Origin: Rhizobium sp. NZLR1
GTDB lineage: Bacteria > Pseudomonadota > Alphaproteobacteria > Rhizobiales > Rhizobiaceae
Assembly (NCBI RefSeq): GCF_017357385.1
Contig: NZ_CP071632.1
Span: 1,617,501-1,681,500 of the forward strand
Length of the DNA stretch: 64,000 nucleotides
Reading direction: 5' to 3'
The translations under genes and the position numbers were made by a program. Shown piece by piece: positions 39,049 to 48,190 of this stretch (within the stretch, counting starts at the first letter, position 1; the number at the start of each line of letters is the position of its first letter). The notes under the pieces are model-generated. The model searched no databases and had not been told where the DNA came from. It saw nothing but the letters and a program-made list of their open reading frames with translations.

Positions 39049-40695
39049 ATGGATTTGCTGAGTGCCACGGATTGGCTGCGTCATAGGCCGGGTTATACAT
39101 ATCCGCTGGCCGTTGCCTTCGTTGGCCTGACTTTTCTTCTGAGGCTTGCCGCCAGCGACTATCTCTCCGGCTTCCCCTTCTTGAGCTTCCTCCCGGCGAT
39201 ATTGCTGGCGAGTTTTATAGGCGGCGCAGGGCCGGGCCTTGTCGCGGCCATACTTGCCGCTTTCATCGTTCAGCAGTTTTTCGTCGAGCCGCACAATATC
39301 TTCTGGCCGGTCAGCGCCGGCCAATGGGTTGGTCTCTCAACCTATCTCGTCAATGCCGCGATCATCATCGGCCTAATGGAGACGATCATTATCGCGCATG
39401 GCCGGCAGAGCCGCCTCCGCAGTGAGCTCAACAGTTTCAACACGCGCCTCGAACACACGGTGGTCCAGCGCACCGCCGAGCTCCGGCACGAGATGGAAGA
39501 AAACGCAGCCGCTCAGGCGCAGGTGCGCCAGCTGCAGAAGATGGAGACGATCGGTCAGCTGACAGGCGGGGTCGCCCACGATTTCAACAACATGCTGGCG
39601 ATCATCATCGGCAACCTCGATCTTGCCCAGCGGCGCCTCACCGGAAGCGAGGACCCCCGCATGCTGCATTCGATCCAGAATGCCAAAGACGGCGCCCAGA
39701 GGGCCGCGGTACTGACCGCCCGTCTTCTCGCTTTCTCGCGCCAGCAGCCGCTCGCCCCTGAGGTGATCGACCTCAACAAACTGGTCGGCGGCATGTCGGA
39801 GCTGCTGCGCCGTACACTCGGCGAGCAGATCCGGATCGAGACCGTGCTTGCCGGCGGCCTCTGGCCGAGTTTTGCCGATCTGAGTCAGCTTGAGAACGCT
39901 ATTCTGAACCTTGCCGTCAACGCCCGCGACGCCATGCCTGGCGGCGGACATCTGACGATCGAGACCGCCAATACCGAACTCGATGAGCGATATTCCCGGA
40001 TGCATTCGGAGGTCGAGGCCGGCCAATATGTGATGATCAGCATGACCGACACCGGCACTGGCATGTCGCCTGATGTAATCGAGCGGGCGTTCGATCCGTT
40101 CTACACCACCAAGGGACCCGGCAAGGGCACCGGTCTCGGCCTCAGCCAAGTTTACGGCTACATCAAGCAGAGCGGCGGCCACATCAAGATCTATTCGGAG
40201 ATCGACAGGGGCACGACGGTGAAGATCTATCTTCCGCGTCGTGTCGGGGCGACCGAAGCTCGGTTGACTGCGGCCGGCGCCCAGCCTATCCCCCAGGGCA
40301 GCGTCAACGATACGATCCTGGTGGTGGAGGATGATGAGAACGTCCGCACCATGACCGCCGAAAGCCTGCATGAACTCGGTTACACCGTGTTGCAGGCGGC
40401 AAGCGGGATGGAAGCGCTTCTCGTTCTGGAAGAAAATCGGGAAGTCGACCTGGTCTTTACCGATATCGTCATGCCGCAAATGACCGGACGCCAGCTGGCC
40501 GATATCGTCCAGAAAAAATGGCCGGCGATCCGGATACTCTACACAACGGGCTATACCCGCAATGCCATCGTTCATAACGGGGTGCTCGATCACGGCGTTT
40601 CCTTGCTCGCCAAGCCCTTCAGCCTGGAGCAACTCGCCCACAAGATCCGCGAACTCCTGAATGCGCCGGCAAGGACGGAAGGCGAGCGGCCGTGA
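39049..40695 (+). CDS. Hybrid histidine kinase with DUF4118 membrane sensor
   Basis: 548 residues. N-terminal residues 20-115 form four membrane segments of the KdpD-like DUF4118 type (YPLAVAFVGLTFLLRLAASD; AIILGLMETIIIAH-like end). A coiled coil leads to the histidine-kinase H box LTGGVAHDFNNMLAIIIGNL (His177), then N box NLAVNARDAMPGGG, G1 DTGTGMSP and G2 GKGTGLGLSQVYGY. A receiver domain with VVEDDENV and LVFTDIVMPQM (phospho-Asp) ends the protein. It senses an unknown membrane signal; the divergent lone receiver is its probable partner. Confidence 0.93.
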   Translation: MDLLSATDWLRHRPGYTYPLAVAFVGLTFLLRLAASDYLSGFPFLSFLPAILLASFIGGAGPGLVAAILAAFIVQQFFVEPHNIFWPVSAGQWVGLSTYLVNAAIIIGLMETIIIAHGRQSRLRSELNSFNTRLEHTVVQRTAELRHEMEENAAAQAQVRQLQKMETIGQLTGGVAHDFNNMLAIIIGNLDLAQRRLTGSEDPRMLHSIQNAKDGAQRAAVLTARLLAFSRQQPLAPEVIDLNKLVGGMSELLRRTLGEQIRIETVLAGGLWPSFADLSQLENAILNLAVNARDAMPGGGHLTIETANTELDERYSRMHSEVEAGQYVMISMTDTGTGMSPDVIERAFDPFYTTKGPGKGTGLGLSQVYGYIKQSGGHIKIYSEIDRGTTVKIYLPRRVGATEARLTAAGAQPIPQGSVNDTILVVEDDENVRTMTAESLHELGYTVLQAASGMEALLVLEENREVDLVFTDIVMPQMTGRQLADIVQKKWPAIRILYTTGYTRNAIVHNGVLDHGVSLLAKPFSLEQLAHKIRELLNAPARTEGERP

Positions 40696-40720
40696 AGCCG
40701 CCAGAGTATGATGCCGAAAG

Positions 40721-40739
40721 TTAGGCCCACCGGGCCTAA
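40721..40739. terminator. Hairpin between converging genes
   Basis: TTAGGCCC and GGGCCTAA form a perfect 8-bp stem with a three-base loop between the hybrid kinase and the convergent DUF1236 gene. There is no long T run, so it may be a weak terminator. Confidence 0.5.
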
Positions 40740-40785
40740 AATCATCCTGTTCTAGGCAACCGCACGTCCACTATTCCCGATCGCT

Positions 40786-41100
40786 TTATTCCAGCACCTG
40801 GATCACACGGTGCGTCTTCGGCTCGACGATCACACGCCGCTCATTGACGACGGTATAGCCGTAGCCGTCCATATCCGGCACGGTGTGCACTTCCACGGTA
40901 TCGGGCAGCGTCGCACCGACGGCGATATCGCCTTCATAGACGACGGATGGCGTGTTTTGCTCCATCACATAGGTGCGCACCTCGCCCGGCAACACGACGG
41001 AGCCGGTCGCTGCGGGATCGGTGACGATGACGGTGCTCTGCGCGAAGGCGGCGGAGCCGATGGTCAGCATGGCGGCCGCAGCCAGCATGATCTTGCGCAT
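40786..41100 (-). CDS. DUF1236-family periplasmic protein
   Basis: 104 residues. Signal peptide RKIMLAAAAMLTIGSAAFAQ; the mature part VHTVPDMDGYGYTVVNERRV then IVEPKTHRVIQVLE is the DUF1236 pattern, common and often multicopy in Rhizobiales. Function unknown. The frame is open upstream, but the ATG at 41100 begins the signal peptide. Confidence 0.85.
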   Translation of the reverse strand: MRKIMLAAAAMLTIGSAAFAQSTVIVTDPAATGSVVLPGEVRTYVMEQNTPSVVYEGDIAVGATLPDTVEVHTVPDMDGYGYTVVNERRVIVEPKTHRVIQVLE

Positions 41101-41424
41101 GGAATGTTCTCCTTGTTCAACCTGAGACATCAACGCAACGCCGGCCATGCGGCATAGTTCCCGCGCGGCCTTCGCCAGTGCCGAAGAGGCGCAATCTCGG
41201 CAATTCAGTTGTTGCTAAATAAATTTATGCACCATACGGTTGAGCTGTTCGAATCACGTTCAATGCGAGTTCGTTCAGCGGCACCTGCGGCGGGTTCTTT
41301 ACTCTTCGTTAACCATGTTGGCGATTTATACCCTGTGAACGGCCGGTTGGTCGTTGATTCGAAGGTCCATCGCGTTTCGGCTTGCGAATGGATATCTGGA
41401 AAGACGATTGCGGCGGCTCGAGAC
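41101..41424 (+). other. Divergent promoter region of the cellulose operon
   Basis: About 325 bases. The bcsN frame is open through part of it from a TTG at 41209, but with poor codon use. A conserved-looking GTTAACCATG and several AT-rich strings (AAATAAATTTATGCACC) are present. No firm promoter call; it must drive bcsN and onward, and the DUF1236 gene on the other strand. Confidence 0.45.
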
Positions 41425-42408
41425 ATGCGTTTGCGGAAGACGATATCGCTGGTGGCTGTGGCGGGCATGATGGCCGGCTGCACGTCGACGGGCGGTGTGC
41501 GCCAGCCCTCCGGACCGGAGACCGTGGCGCCTGAAAAGGCGCTGGTCCTGCCACCGCCGGGCGGCCCGTCGATCGTCAGCGTCGTCGAGCGTAAGCGTGG
41601 CAATGGCGTCGAGCAGACGATCTCGCTGTTTACCTCATCCTCCGTGCCAGGCCAGAACTTCCTGAATGTCCAGTTTTTTGGCGCGTCCGGGGCCAATCCC
41701 GGCATCGGCAATGCCGGCTACAGCATGATTAACGAGAGCGGCATTAGCCGCGAGGTGGCGCGTTCGGCCCCCGGTGTGCCGATGGCGACGTCGGCGACCT
41801 TCCTGCAGAACGCCTATGGACCCTTCGGTTATGCCTCCGGCCGCAGCCGTAGCGGCGACAGCTGCATCTTTGCCTGGCAGCAGATCCGCTCGAGTGCGGC
41901 CGCCAATACTCAGGCGCGCAATTTCGGCATGATCCAGCTGCGCCTGCGTCTCTGCGATGCGAACGCCAGCGAACGCCAGCTGCTCGGCATCGTCTATGGC
42001 TATACCATATCGGGCACTTTCGACGGGGTGATCTGGAACCCTTACGGCAATCCGCCGCCGGCCGATGTTGCGCTCGGACGCACCGGCGCGCCGATTTATC
42101 CTGACGAGGGCGGCTATCGCGCCAGCCCGATGCCGATCGGCCATGAGCCGGCGCCTGCCATTGTCAGCCGGCCGCGGGCAGTTCCGGCCCGCAGCGTGTC
42201 GCCACCGGCGCAAGGCGCCGCACCGATGCCGGCGCCCATCGGCCCGCGCGTGCCGCTGCCGGGTGACGCGCCTCAGGCGAGGATAACGCCGGATGCGGCA
42301 GCCGCGCCGGACGAACAAGCTGGACAAACTGCAAGGGCGATCGGCGTCACCGTGCCGTCGCCAGACTGTATAGGCGACGCGGCCATGACGGCCGCCTGCC
42401 GGAGATAA
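41425..42408 (+). CDS. bcsN: Cellulose biosynthesis protein BcsN
   Basis: 327 residues. A lipoprotein signal RLRKTISLVAVAGMMAGC gives a lipobox at MAGC; the middle contains VVERKRGNGVEQTISLFTSS and QIRSSAAANTQARNFGMIQL, and the C-terminal third is Pro/Ala-rich. BcsN is specific to alphaproteobacterial cellulose operons and its mechanism is not known. Position before bcsA fits; the ATG at 41425 starts the signal peptide, earlier in-frame codons do not. Confidence 0.85.
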   Translation: MRLRKTISLVAVAGMMAGCTSTGGVRQPSGPETVAPEKALVLPPPGGPSIVSVVERKRGNGVEQTISLFTSSSVPGQNFLNVQFFGASGANPGIGNAGYSMINESGISREVARSAPGVPMATSATFLQNAYGPFGYASGRSRSGDSCIFAWQQIRSSAAANTQARNFGMIQLRLRLCDANASERQLLGIVYGYTISGTFDGVIWNPYGNPPPADVALGRTGAPIYPDEGGYRASPMPIGHEPAPAIVSRPRAVPARSVSPPAQGAAPMPAPIGPRVPLPGDAPQARITPDAAAAPDEQAGQTARAIGVTVPSPDCIGDAAMTAACRR

Positions 42409-42465
42409 TCAGCATGCCCGGCGCGCCCGACGGTGCGCCGGTTGAGCAATTTCGAAGGAACGTCG

Positions 42466-44658
42466 ATGCGCAAAGCCCGCAGTGTCATCATCTGGGCCGT
42501 GGTTTCGCTCTGCATGATCGTGCTGATCACGCTGCCGGTCAACTTGCAGACCCAGCTGATCACCAGCATCACCGTCGTGACGGTCATGGCGCTGATCAAG
42601 ATTTTGAAGGGTGAGGGGACCTGGCGCCTGGTGGCGCTCGCCTTCGGCACGTCGATCGTGCTGCGCTATGTCTACTGGCGCACCACCAATACGCTGCCGC
42701 CTCTTAACCAGCCCGAGAACTTCATTCCCGGCCTGCTGCTCTATCTTGCCGAAATGTACAGCGTTGCCATGCTGGCGCTCAGCCTGTTCATCGTCGCGAC
42801 GCCGCTGCCGTCACGCCCCTCGCGTGCCGCCAATCCCGGGCGTTTGCCGCATGTCGATGTCTTTGTGCCATCCTACAACGAGGATGCTGGGCTTCTCGGA
42901 AACACGCTGGCTGCCGCCAAGGCCATGGATTATCCGGCCGAGAAGCTGCATGTCTGGCTGCTCGACGATGGCGGCACCCTGCAGAAGCGCAATTCCGGCA
43001 AGCTGCTCGAAGCCCAGGCCGCCGCTGCCCGCCATATCGAGCTGAAGAAGCTCTGCGAGGACCTCGACGTCAGCTATCTCACGCGCGACCGAAACGAGCA
43101 CGCCAAGGCCGGCAATCTCAACAACGGCATGAAACACTCGACCGGCGAACTCATCGCCGTCTTCGATGCCGACCACGCGCCCGCCCGCGATTTCCTGCTC
43201 GAGACCGTCGGCTATTTCGAGGACGACCCGAAGCTCTTCCTTGTCCAGACCCCGCACTTCTTCATCAATCCCGATCCGCTGGAACGCAACCTGCGCACCT
43301 TCGACAAGATGCCGAGCGAGAACGAAATGTTCTACGGCATCATCCAGCGCGGCCTCGATAAATGGAACGCCGCCTTCTTCTGCGGCTCGGCCGCGGTTCT
43401 GAGCCGCAGGGCGCTCGACTCCCAGAACGGCTTTTCCGGCATCAGCATCACTGAAGATTGCGAGACGGCACTGGCGCTCCACGGCGCTGGCTGGAACAGC
43501 ATCTATGTCGACAAGCCGCTGATCGCCGGCCTGCAGCCGGCCACTTTCGCGAGCTTCATCGGCCAGCGCAGCCGCTGGGCGCAGGGCATGATGCAGATCC
43601 TGCGCTTCCGCTTTCCGCTGCTGAAGCGCGGCCTGTCGATCCCGCAGCGCCTCTGCTACATGTCCTCCACGCTTTTTTGGCTCTTCCCGTTCCCGCGGAC
43701 GATCTTCCTGTTTGCGCCGCTCTTCTATTTGTTCTTCGATCTGGAAATCTTCACCGCCTCCGGCGGCGAGTTCCTTGCCTATACGCTGGCCTATATGCTC
43801 GTGAATCTGATGATGCAGAACTACCTTTACGGGTCGTTCCGCTGGCCGTGGATTTCGGAGCTATACGAATATGTCCAGACCGTGCATCTGCTGCCGGCAG
43901 TCATCTCCGTCATGCTCAATCCGAGGAAGCCGACCTTCAAGGTCACCGCCAAGGACGAATCGATCGCCGTCAGCCGCCTGTCGGAGATCAGCCGTCCGTT
44001 TTTCGTCATCTTTGCGGTGCAGATCGTCGCGCTCATCATTACCATCTACAGGATTTACGCCGAGCCCTATAAGGCCGACGTCACGCTGGTCGTCGGCGGC
44101 TGGAACCTCATCAACCTGATCATGGCCGGCTGCGCGCTCGGTGTTGTGTCGGAGCGCGGCGAGCGCGCCCTATCCCGCCGCGTCCGCGTCAACCGGCGCT
44201 GTGAATTCGGCGCCAACGGCAAGTGGTATACGGCCTCGATCGAGGACGTCTCCGTTCACGGCGCAAGGCTTCATATCTTCAACAAGAATCTCGACGACAT
44301 GCTCGTCGGTGCCGTCGGCGAAATCCGCTTCCGGCCCTATAGCGGCGCGGATCTGGAGACTCTGCCGCTCATCGTTCGCAATATCGAGCCGTCGGGTGAC
44401 ATCAGCAATGTCGGCTGCCAGTACGTGCCGAAAAGCGCCCTCGATCATCGCCTGATCGCCGACCTGATGTTTGCCAATTCCGGCCAGTGGACCGAGTTTC
44501 AGGCCTCGCGCCGCCGCAATCCGGGCCTGATCCGCGGCACTATCTGGTTTCTCGGCCTGTCGTTCTACCAGACGAGCCGCGGCCTCGTTTACTTCTTCCG
44601 CAGCATGCGGCCGGAGCGGGAAGCCCAGCAGCAGGCGGCAAAGGTCAACGCCGGATGA
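42466..44658 (+). CDS. bcsA: Cellulose synthase catalytic subunit
   Basis: 730 residues. Polymerises UDP-glucose into beta-1,4-glucan and threads it through the inner membrane. Seen: N-terminal membrane helices, GT2 domain with DDGGTLQKRN, FDADHAPARDF (DxD), ITEDCETALALH (TED) and GQRSRWAQGM (QxxRW), further helices, and a C-terminal PilZ domain starting RRVRVNRRCEFGANGKWYTA, which binds c-di-GMP to release autoinhibition. AAGGA stands before the ATG at 42466. The stop overlaps the bcsB start by four bases. Confidence 0.96.
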   Translation: MRKARSVIIWAVVSLCMIVLITLPVNLQTQLITSITVVTVMALIKILKGEGTWRLVALAFGTSIVLRYVYWRTTNTLPPLNQPENFIPGLLLYLAEMYSVAMLALSLFIVATPLPSRPSRAANPGRLPHVDVFVPSYNEDAGLLGNTLAAAKAMDYPAEKLHVWLLDDGGTLQKRNSGKLLEAQAAAARHIELKKLCEDLDVSYLTRDRNEHAKAGNLNNGMKHSTGELIAVFDADHAPARDFLLETVGYFEDDPKLFLVQTPHFFINPDPLERNLRTFDKMPSENEMFYGIIQRGLDKWNAAFFCGSAAVLSRRALDSQNGFSGISITEDCETALALHGAGWNSIYVDKPLIAGLQPATFASFIGQRSRWAQGMMQILRFRFPLLKRGLSIPQRLCYMSSTLFWLFPFPRTIFLFAPLFYLFFDLEIFTASGGEFLAYTLAYMLVNLMMQNYLYGSFRWPWISELYEYVQTVHLLPAVISVMLNPRKPTFKVTAKDESIAVSRLSEISRPFFVIFAVQIVALIITIYRIYAEPYKADVTLVVGGWNLINLIMAGCALGVVSERGERALSRRVRVNRRCEFGANGKWYTASIEDVSVHGARLHIFNKNLDDMLVGAVGEIRFRPYSGADLETLPLIVRNIEPSGDISNVGCQYVPKSALDHRLIADLMFANSGQWTEFQASRRRNPGLIRGTIWFLGLSFYQTSRGLVYFFRSMRPEREAQQQAAKVNAG

Positions 44659-47150
44659 GAATGATCGTCGCCGCCTCGCTTTTGCTGCTGAATGCCTCCG
44701 CCTTCGCCCAGGCGCAGACGGCACCCTTCGACATGTCCGGCGAGCGGCCGCCCGGTGCCGCCGTTACCCCGAGATTGACATCGCCGACCCCGCCGGCAGC
44801 GACCCAGCCGGCAACGGCCGTGCCCGCAGCGGCCGCGGTTCCCGTCACGCCACCGGTGTCCGTACCACCGGCACCCGCAACCCAGGCTGCTCCTGCTCCT
44901 GTGCCTGCACCCGTCCCCCCGGCGATCGCCGTTCCGCCGCAGCCGACGGTGCCGGCGCCCCAGCCGGCCGCGGCGGCAAATGCCGCTCTGCCTCCGCGCT
45001 CCGGCGATGTCCGCCGCTATGTTGTGCCCTTTTCGAAACTCGGCCTCGGCGGCGAATATGACCGGCGGTCATGGACCGTCTATCTGACGCCGGAACAGGC
45101 GGCCGCCAAGGCGAGCTTCACCTTCGCCTACCAGAATTCGATCGTCGTTGCCCCTGAGGCCTCGGCGCTGACCGTCTATCTCAATAACCGCCCGATCGGC
45201 CAGCAGCGCATCGGCTCGGCGGACGGTTCGTCGAAAGTGACTTTCGAGGTTCCGCCCGGTCTGCTGCAGCCGGGCGCCAATCTCGTCACCTTCGAAGCCG
45301 CTCAGCGCCACCGGACCGATTGCAGCATCCAGTCCACCTATGAATTGTGGTCGAATGTCGATCCGGCCGGAACCTATCTGAGCTTTGCCGGCAGCGATGC
45401 CGCCCAGTTGGCGAGCGCCGACGCGATCCGCGCCATCGGTGTCGACGGCGCCGGCAAGACCGAGTTCGATATCGTCGTCCCGGCGCTGGAGCAGCCGGGA
45501 ACCACCAAGCCGCTGCTACGGCTGGCGCAGGGCCTCGCGGTGCTGAGCAGCATGCCGAACCAGATCTTTGCCTTCAGCACCGCTTCGCTTCCGGCCGGTG
45601 GACCGGGTAAGCTCAGCGTGCTCGTCGGCACCGCGGCGGAACTGCGGCCGCTCTTTCCCGGCCTGCCGCCCGGCGCCGAAAGCGCTGCACTCGCCGCCTT
45701 CGTCACCGATCCGCGTAGCGGCTCGCCGGTGCTTCTGATCAGCGGCCCCTCCTGGCAGGCGGTTTCCTCGGCGATCGATATCATCGTTTCGCCGACGGAC
45801 AGGTCCGCAGATGTTCGCCGCGACGTGCTGACCACCGAGCGCTGGAGCGCGCCGAACGCGCCGCTGGTTTTTTCCGACACGAACATCGCTCTGTCTCAGC
45901 TCGGTGTGAAGACCACCGAATTCTCCGGCCGGCGGTTGCGCACCAGCTTCAATATCGCCGTGCCGGCTGACTTTTATGCCAATGCCTATGGCGAGGCGAA
46001 GGTGCTGCTCGACGCCGCCTATACCGATAACGTGCTGCCCGGCAGCCACATCGATATCTACGTCAATGACAACATCGCCTCCACCGTGCCGATCACCACG
46101 ACCACCGGCGGCATTCTGCGTCATCTGCCGATCCGCGTGACGATGCGGCACTTCAAGCCCGGTCTCAATTCGGTGGCGATCGAGGCGATCCTGATGACCA
46201 AGGACGATGCGGCTTGCGCACCGGGCGCCACCGCCGCTGCCAATCCGCGCTTTGCGCTGTTCGATACCTCCGAGCTGCACATTCCGGATTTTGCCCGCGT
46301 CGGTCAGCGGCCGAATCTGGCCGCCATGGCCGGCACCGCTTATCCCTATGGCCGGGCTACCGAGCCGACGCCGCTGTTCATCGACCGCATCGATGCCGAC
46401 ACCCTTTCGGCCGCCGCAACCCTGCTTGGCCAGATGGCGATCACTGCCGGCCATCCGATCGCTGTCGAAAGCGTCGCCTCGCCGAATACGATCGGCGATC
46501 GCGATGCCATCTTCATCGGCTCCATCTCGCAAATGCCGGCAACCGCGCTGTCGCAGACCAATATCTCCACCGCCAGCCAAGCCTCCTGGCGTCCCGTGAC
46601 GGACGCGCAGACGGGCGTCGTCGATACCGGCACGGCCTTCGAGGAGTGGAATTCCAAGGTCAGCGGCGGTCTCCTGCACAACCGTATCACGGCCTTTCGT
46701 GAGTGGCTGTCGCGTAATTTCGACATCTCCCGCAATTCGCTGCAGTTTGTGCCCGGCGCCGAGGAAATCTTTACGCCGCCAAACGTCGCGACGCTGCTGG
46801 TTGCCCAGGGCTCCAGCCCCGCGGGAACGGGCTCATGGACCGTGGTGGCGGCGCCGTCGGCGAAGGATTTGCGTGAAGGGCTCGAGGTTCTGACCGCGCA
46901 GCTGAACTGGCCGCAGATATCAGGCCACATCACCACCTATTCGAGCAAGACGGGCAAGATCGAGACGCTGCCTGTCACCCGTTTCGATTTCGTGCCGTCG
47001 ATGCCCTGGTCGATCGCCAACTACCGCCTGATCGCCGCCAACTGGCTATCGACGAATATCCTCTCCTACGCCTTCCTGCTGGTCATCTTCCTGCTGTTGA
47101 TCGGCCTTACGACGTCGAGAATGCTCAAAAGACTGGGCCGGTCGAAATGA
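44655..47150 (+). CDS. bcsB: Cellulose synthase periplasmic subunit BcsB
   Basis: 831 residues. Signal peptide RMIVAASLLLLNASAFAQ, a long Pro/Ala linker (about residues 30-115), the carbohydrate-binding and flavodoxin-like repeats of BcsB (for example RSWTVYLTPEQAAAKASFTF; LNNRPIGQQRIGSADGSS), and one C-terminal membrane anchor (SYAFLLVIFLLLIGLTTSRM). It guides the glucan through the periplasm. Translationally coupled to bcsA and bcsZ by 4-base overlaps. The linker is longer than usual. Confidence 0.94.
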   Translation: MRMIVAASLLLLNASAFAQAQTAPFDMSGERPPGAAVTPRLTSPTPPAATQPATAVPAAAAVPVTPPVSVPPAPATQAAPAPVPAPVPPAIAVPPQPTVPAPQPAAAANAALPPRSGDVRRYVVPFSKLGLGGEYDRRSWTVYLTPEQAAAKASFTFAYQNSIVVAPEASALTVYLNNRPIGQQRIGSADGSSKVTFEVPPGLLQPGANLVTFEAAQRHRTDCSIQSTYELWSNVDPAGTYLSFAGSDAAQLASADAIRAIGVDGAGKTEFDIVVPALEQPGTTKPLLRLAQGLAVLSSMPNQIFAFSTASLPAGGPGKLSVLVGTAAELRPLFPGLPPGAESAALAAFVTDPRSGSPVLLISGPSWQAVSSAIDIIVSPTDRSADVRRDVLTTERWSAPNAPLVFSDTNIALSQLGVKTTEFSGRRLRTSFNIAVPADFYANAYGEAKVLLDAAYTDNVLPGSHIDIYVNDNIASTVPITTTTGGILRHLPIRVTMRHFKPGLNSVAIEAILMTKDDAACAPGATAAANPRFALFDTSELHIPDFARVGQRPNLAAMAGTAYPYGRATEPTPLFIDRIDADTLSAAATLLGQMAITAGHPIAVESVASPNTIGDRDAIFIGSISQMPATALSQTNISTASQASWRPVTDAQTGVVDTGTAFEEWNSKVSGGLLHNRITAFREWLSRNFDISRNSLQFVPGAEEIFTPPNVATLLVAQGSSPAGTGSWTVVAAPSAKDLREGLEVLTAQLNWPQISGHITTYSSKTGKIETLPVTRFDFVPSMPWSIANYRLIAANWLSTNILSYAFLLVIFLLLIGLTTSRMLKRLGRSK

Positions 47151-48190
47151 GAGGGTGGCGCGCGCTCCTGCTGGCAGCAACGGTCGCGCTCGCACCGAGC
47201 CCGTCCGTCGTCGCGCAGCAGGCGATGATCAATGCCGGCGCATGGTCGGCCTACAAGGCGAAGTTTCTCGATCCGACCGGCCGCATCGTCGATAACGGCA
47301 ATGGCAATATCAGCCACAGCGAAGGCCAGGGCTACGGCCTGCTGCTCGCTTACCTCTCGGCAAGCCCCGCCGATTTCGAGCAGATCTGGTATTTTACCCG
47401 CACCGAGCTGCTGCTGCGCGACGACGGGCTGGCGGTTTGGAAATGGGATCCGAGCGTCAAGCCGCACGTGACCGACACCAACAATGCCACGGACGGCGAC
47501 ATGTTGATCGCCTATGCGCTGGCGCTGGCCGGCACGGCATGGAAGCGTGAAGACTATATCCTCGCCGCCTCCCGTATGGCGCAGGCGCTGCTTGCCGAAA
47601 CCGTCGCCAGCTCGGAGGGTCGCACCTTGCTGATGCCCGGGACCGAAGGTTTTACCGGCAGCGACCGTGACGACGGCCCCGTCGTCAACCCGTCCTACTG
47701 GATTTATGAGGCCATCCCGGTGATGGCCGCGCTCGCTCCGTCGGATGCCTGGAAAAAACTGTCGGACGACGGCGTGGAGCTGTTGAAGACGATGCAGTTC
47801 GGCCCGCGCAAGCTTCCCGCCGAATGGGTGAGCCTGCACGATAAGCCGCGGCCGGCAGAGGGGTTCGACGCCGAATTCGGCTATAATGCCATCCGCATCC
47901 CGCTCTATCTCGCGCGTGGCGGCATCCCCGACAAGGCGCTGCTCATCCGCTTGCAAAAGGGGATGTCACAAGACGGCGTTCCCGCCACCATCGATCTGAC
48001 CACCGGCCGGCCGAAGACCGTGTTGCCGGACCCCGGTTATCGAATTGTTAACGATGTTGTGGCCTGTGTTGTCGATGGGACCAAGCTGCCGGGTTCGGCG
48101 CTGCAGTTTGCGCCCGCACTCTATTATCCGTCCACCCTTCAACTTCTCGGGCTGGCCTATATCGGGGAGAAGCATCCGGAGTGTCTGTGA
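47147..48190 (+). CDS. bcsZ: Endo-1,4-beta-glucanase BcsZ (GH8)
   Basis: 347 residues. Signal peptide RGWRALLLAATVALAPSPSV. GH8 catalytic acid in SHSEGQGYGLLL (Glu59) and the base region NNATDGDMLIAYAL (Asp116 or Asp118). It trims cellulose in the periplasm and is needed for normal fibre formation. Four-base overlaps on both sides. Confidence 0.95.
   Translation: MRGWRALLLAATVALAPSPSVVAQQAMINAGAWSAYKAKFLDPTGRIVDNGNGNISHSEGQGYGLLLAYLSASPADFEQIWYFTRTELLLRDDGLAVWKWDPSVKPHVTDTNNATDGDMLIAYALALAGTAWKREDYILAASRMAQALLAETVASSEGRTLLMPGTEGFTGSDRDDGPVVNPSYWIYEAIPVMAALAPSDAWKKLSDDGVELLKTMQFGPRKLPAEWVSLHDKPRPAEGFDAEFGYNAIRIPLYLARGGIPDKALLIRLQKGMSQDGVPATIDLTTGRPKTVLPDPGYRIVNDVVACVVDGTKLPGSALQFAPALYYPSTLQLLGLAYIGEKHPECL

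Noticed and set aside
41209..41424. 72-codon N-terminal extension of bcsN
   Set aside because: It would bury the lipoprotein signal; codon use is poor and the start is TTG.
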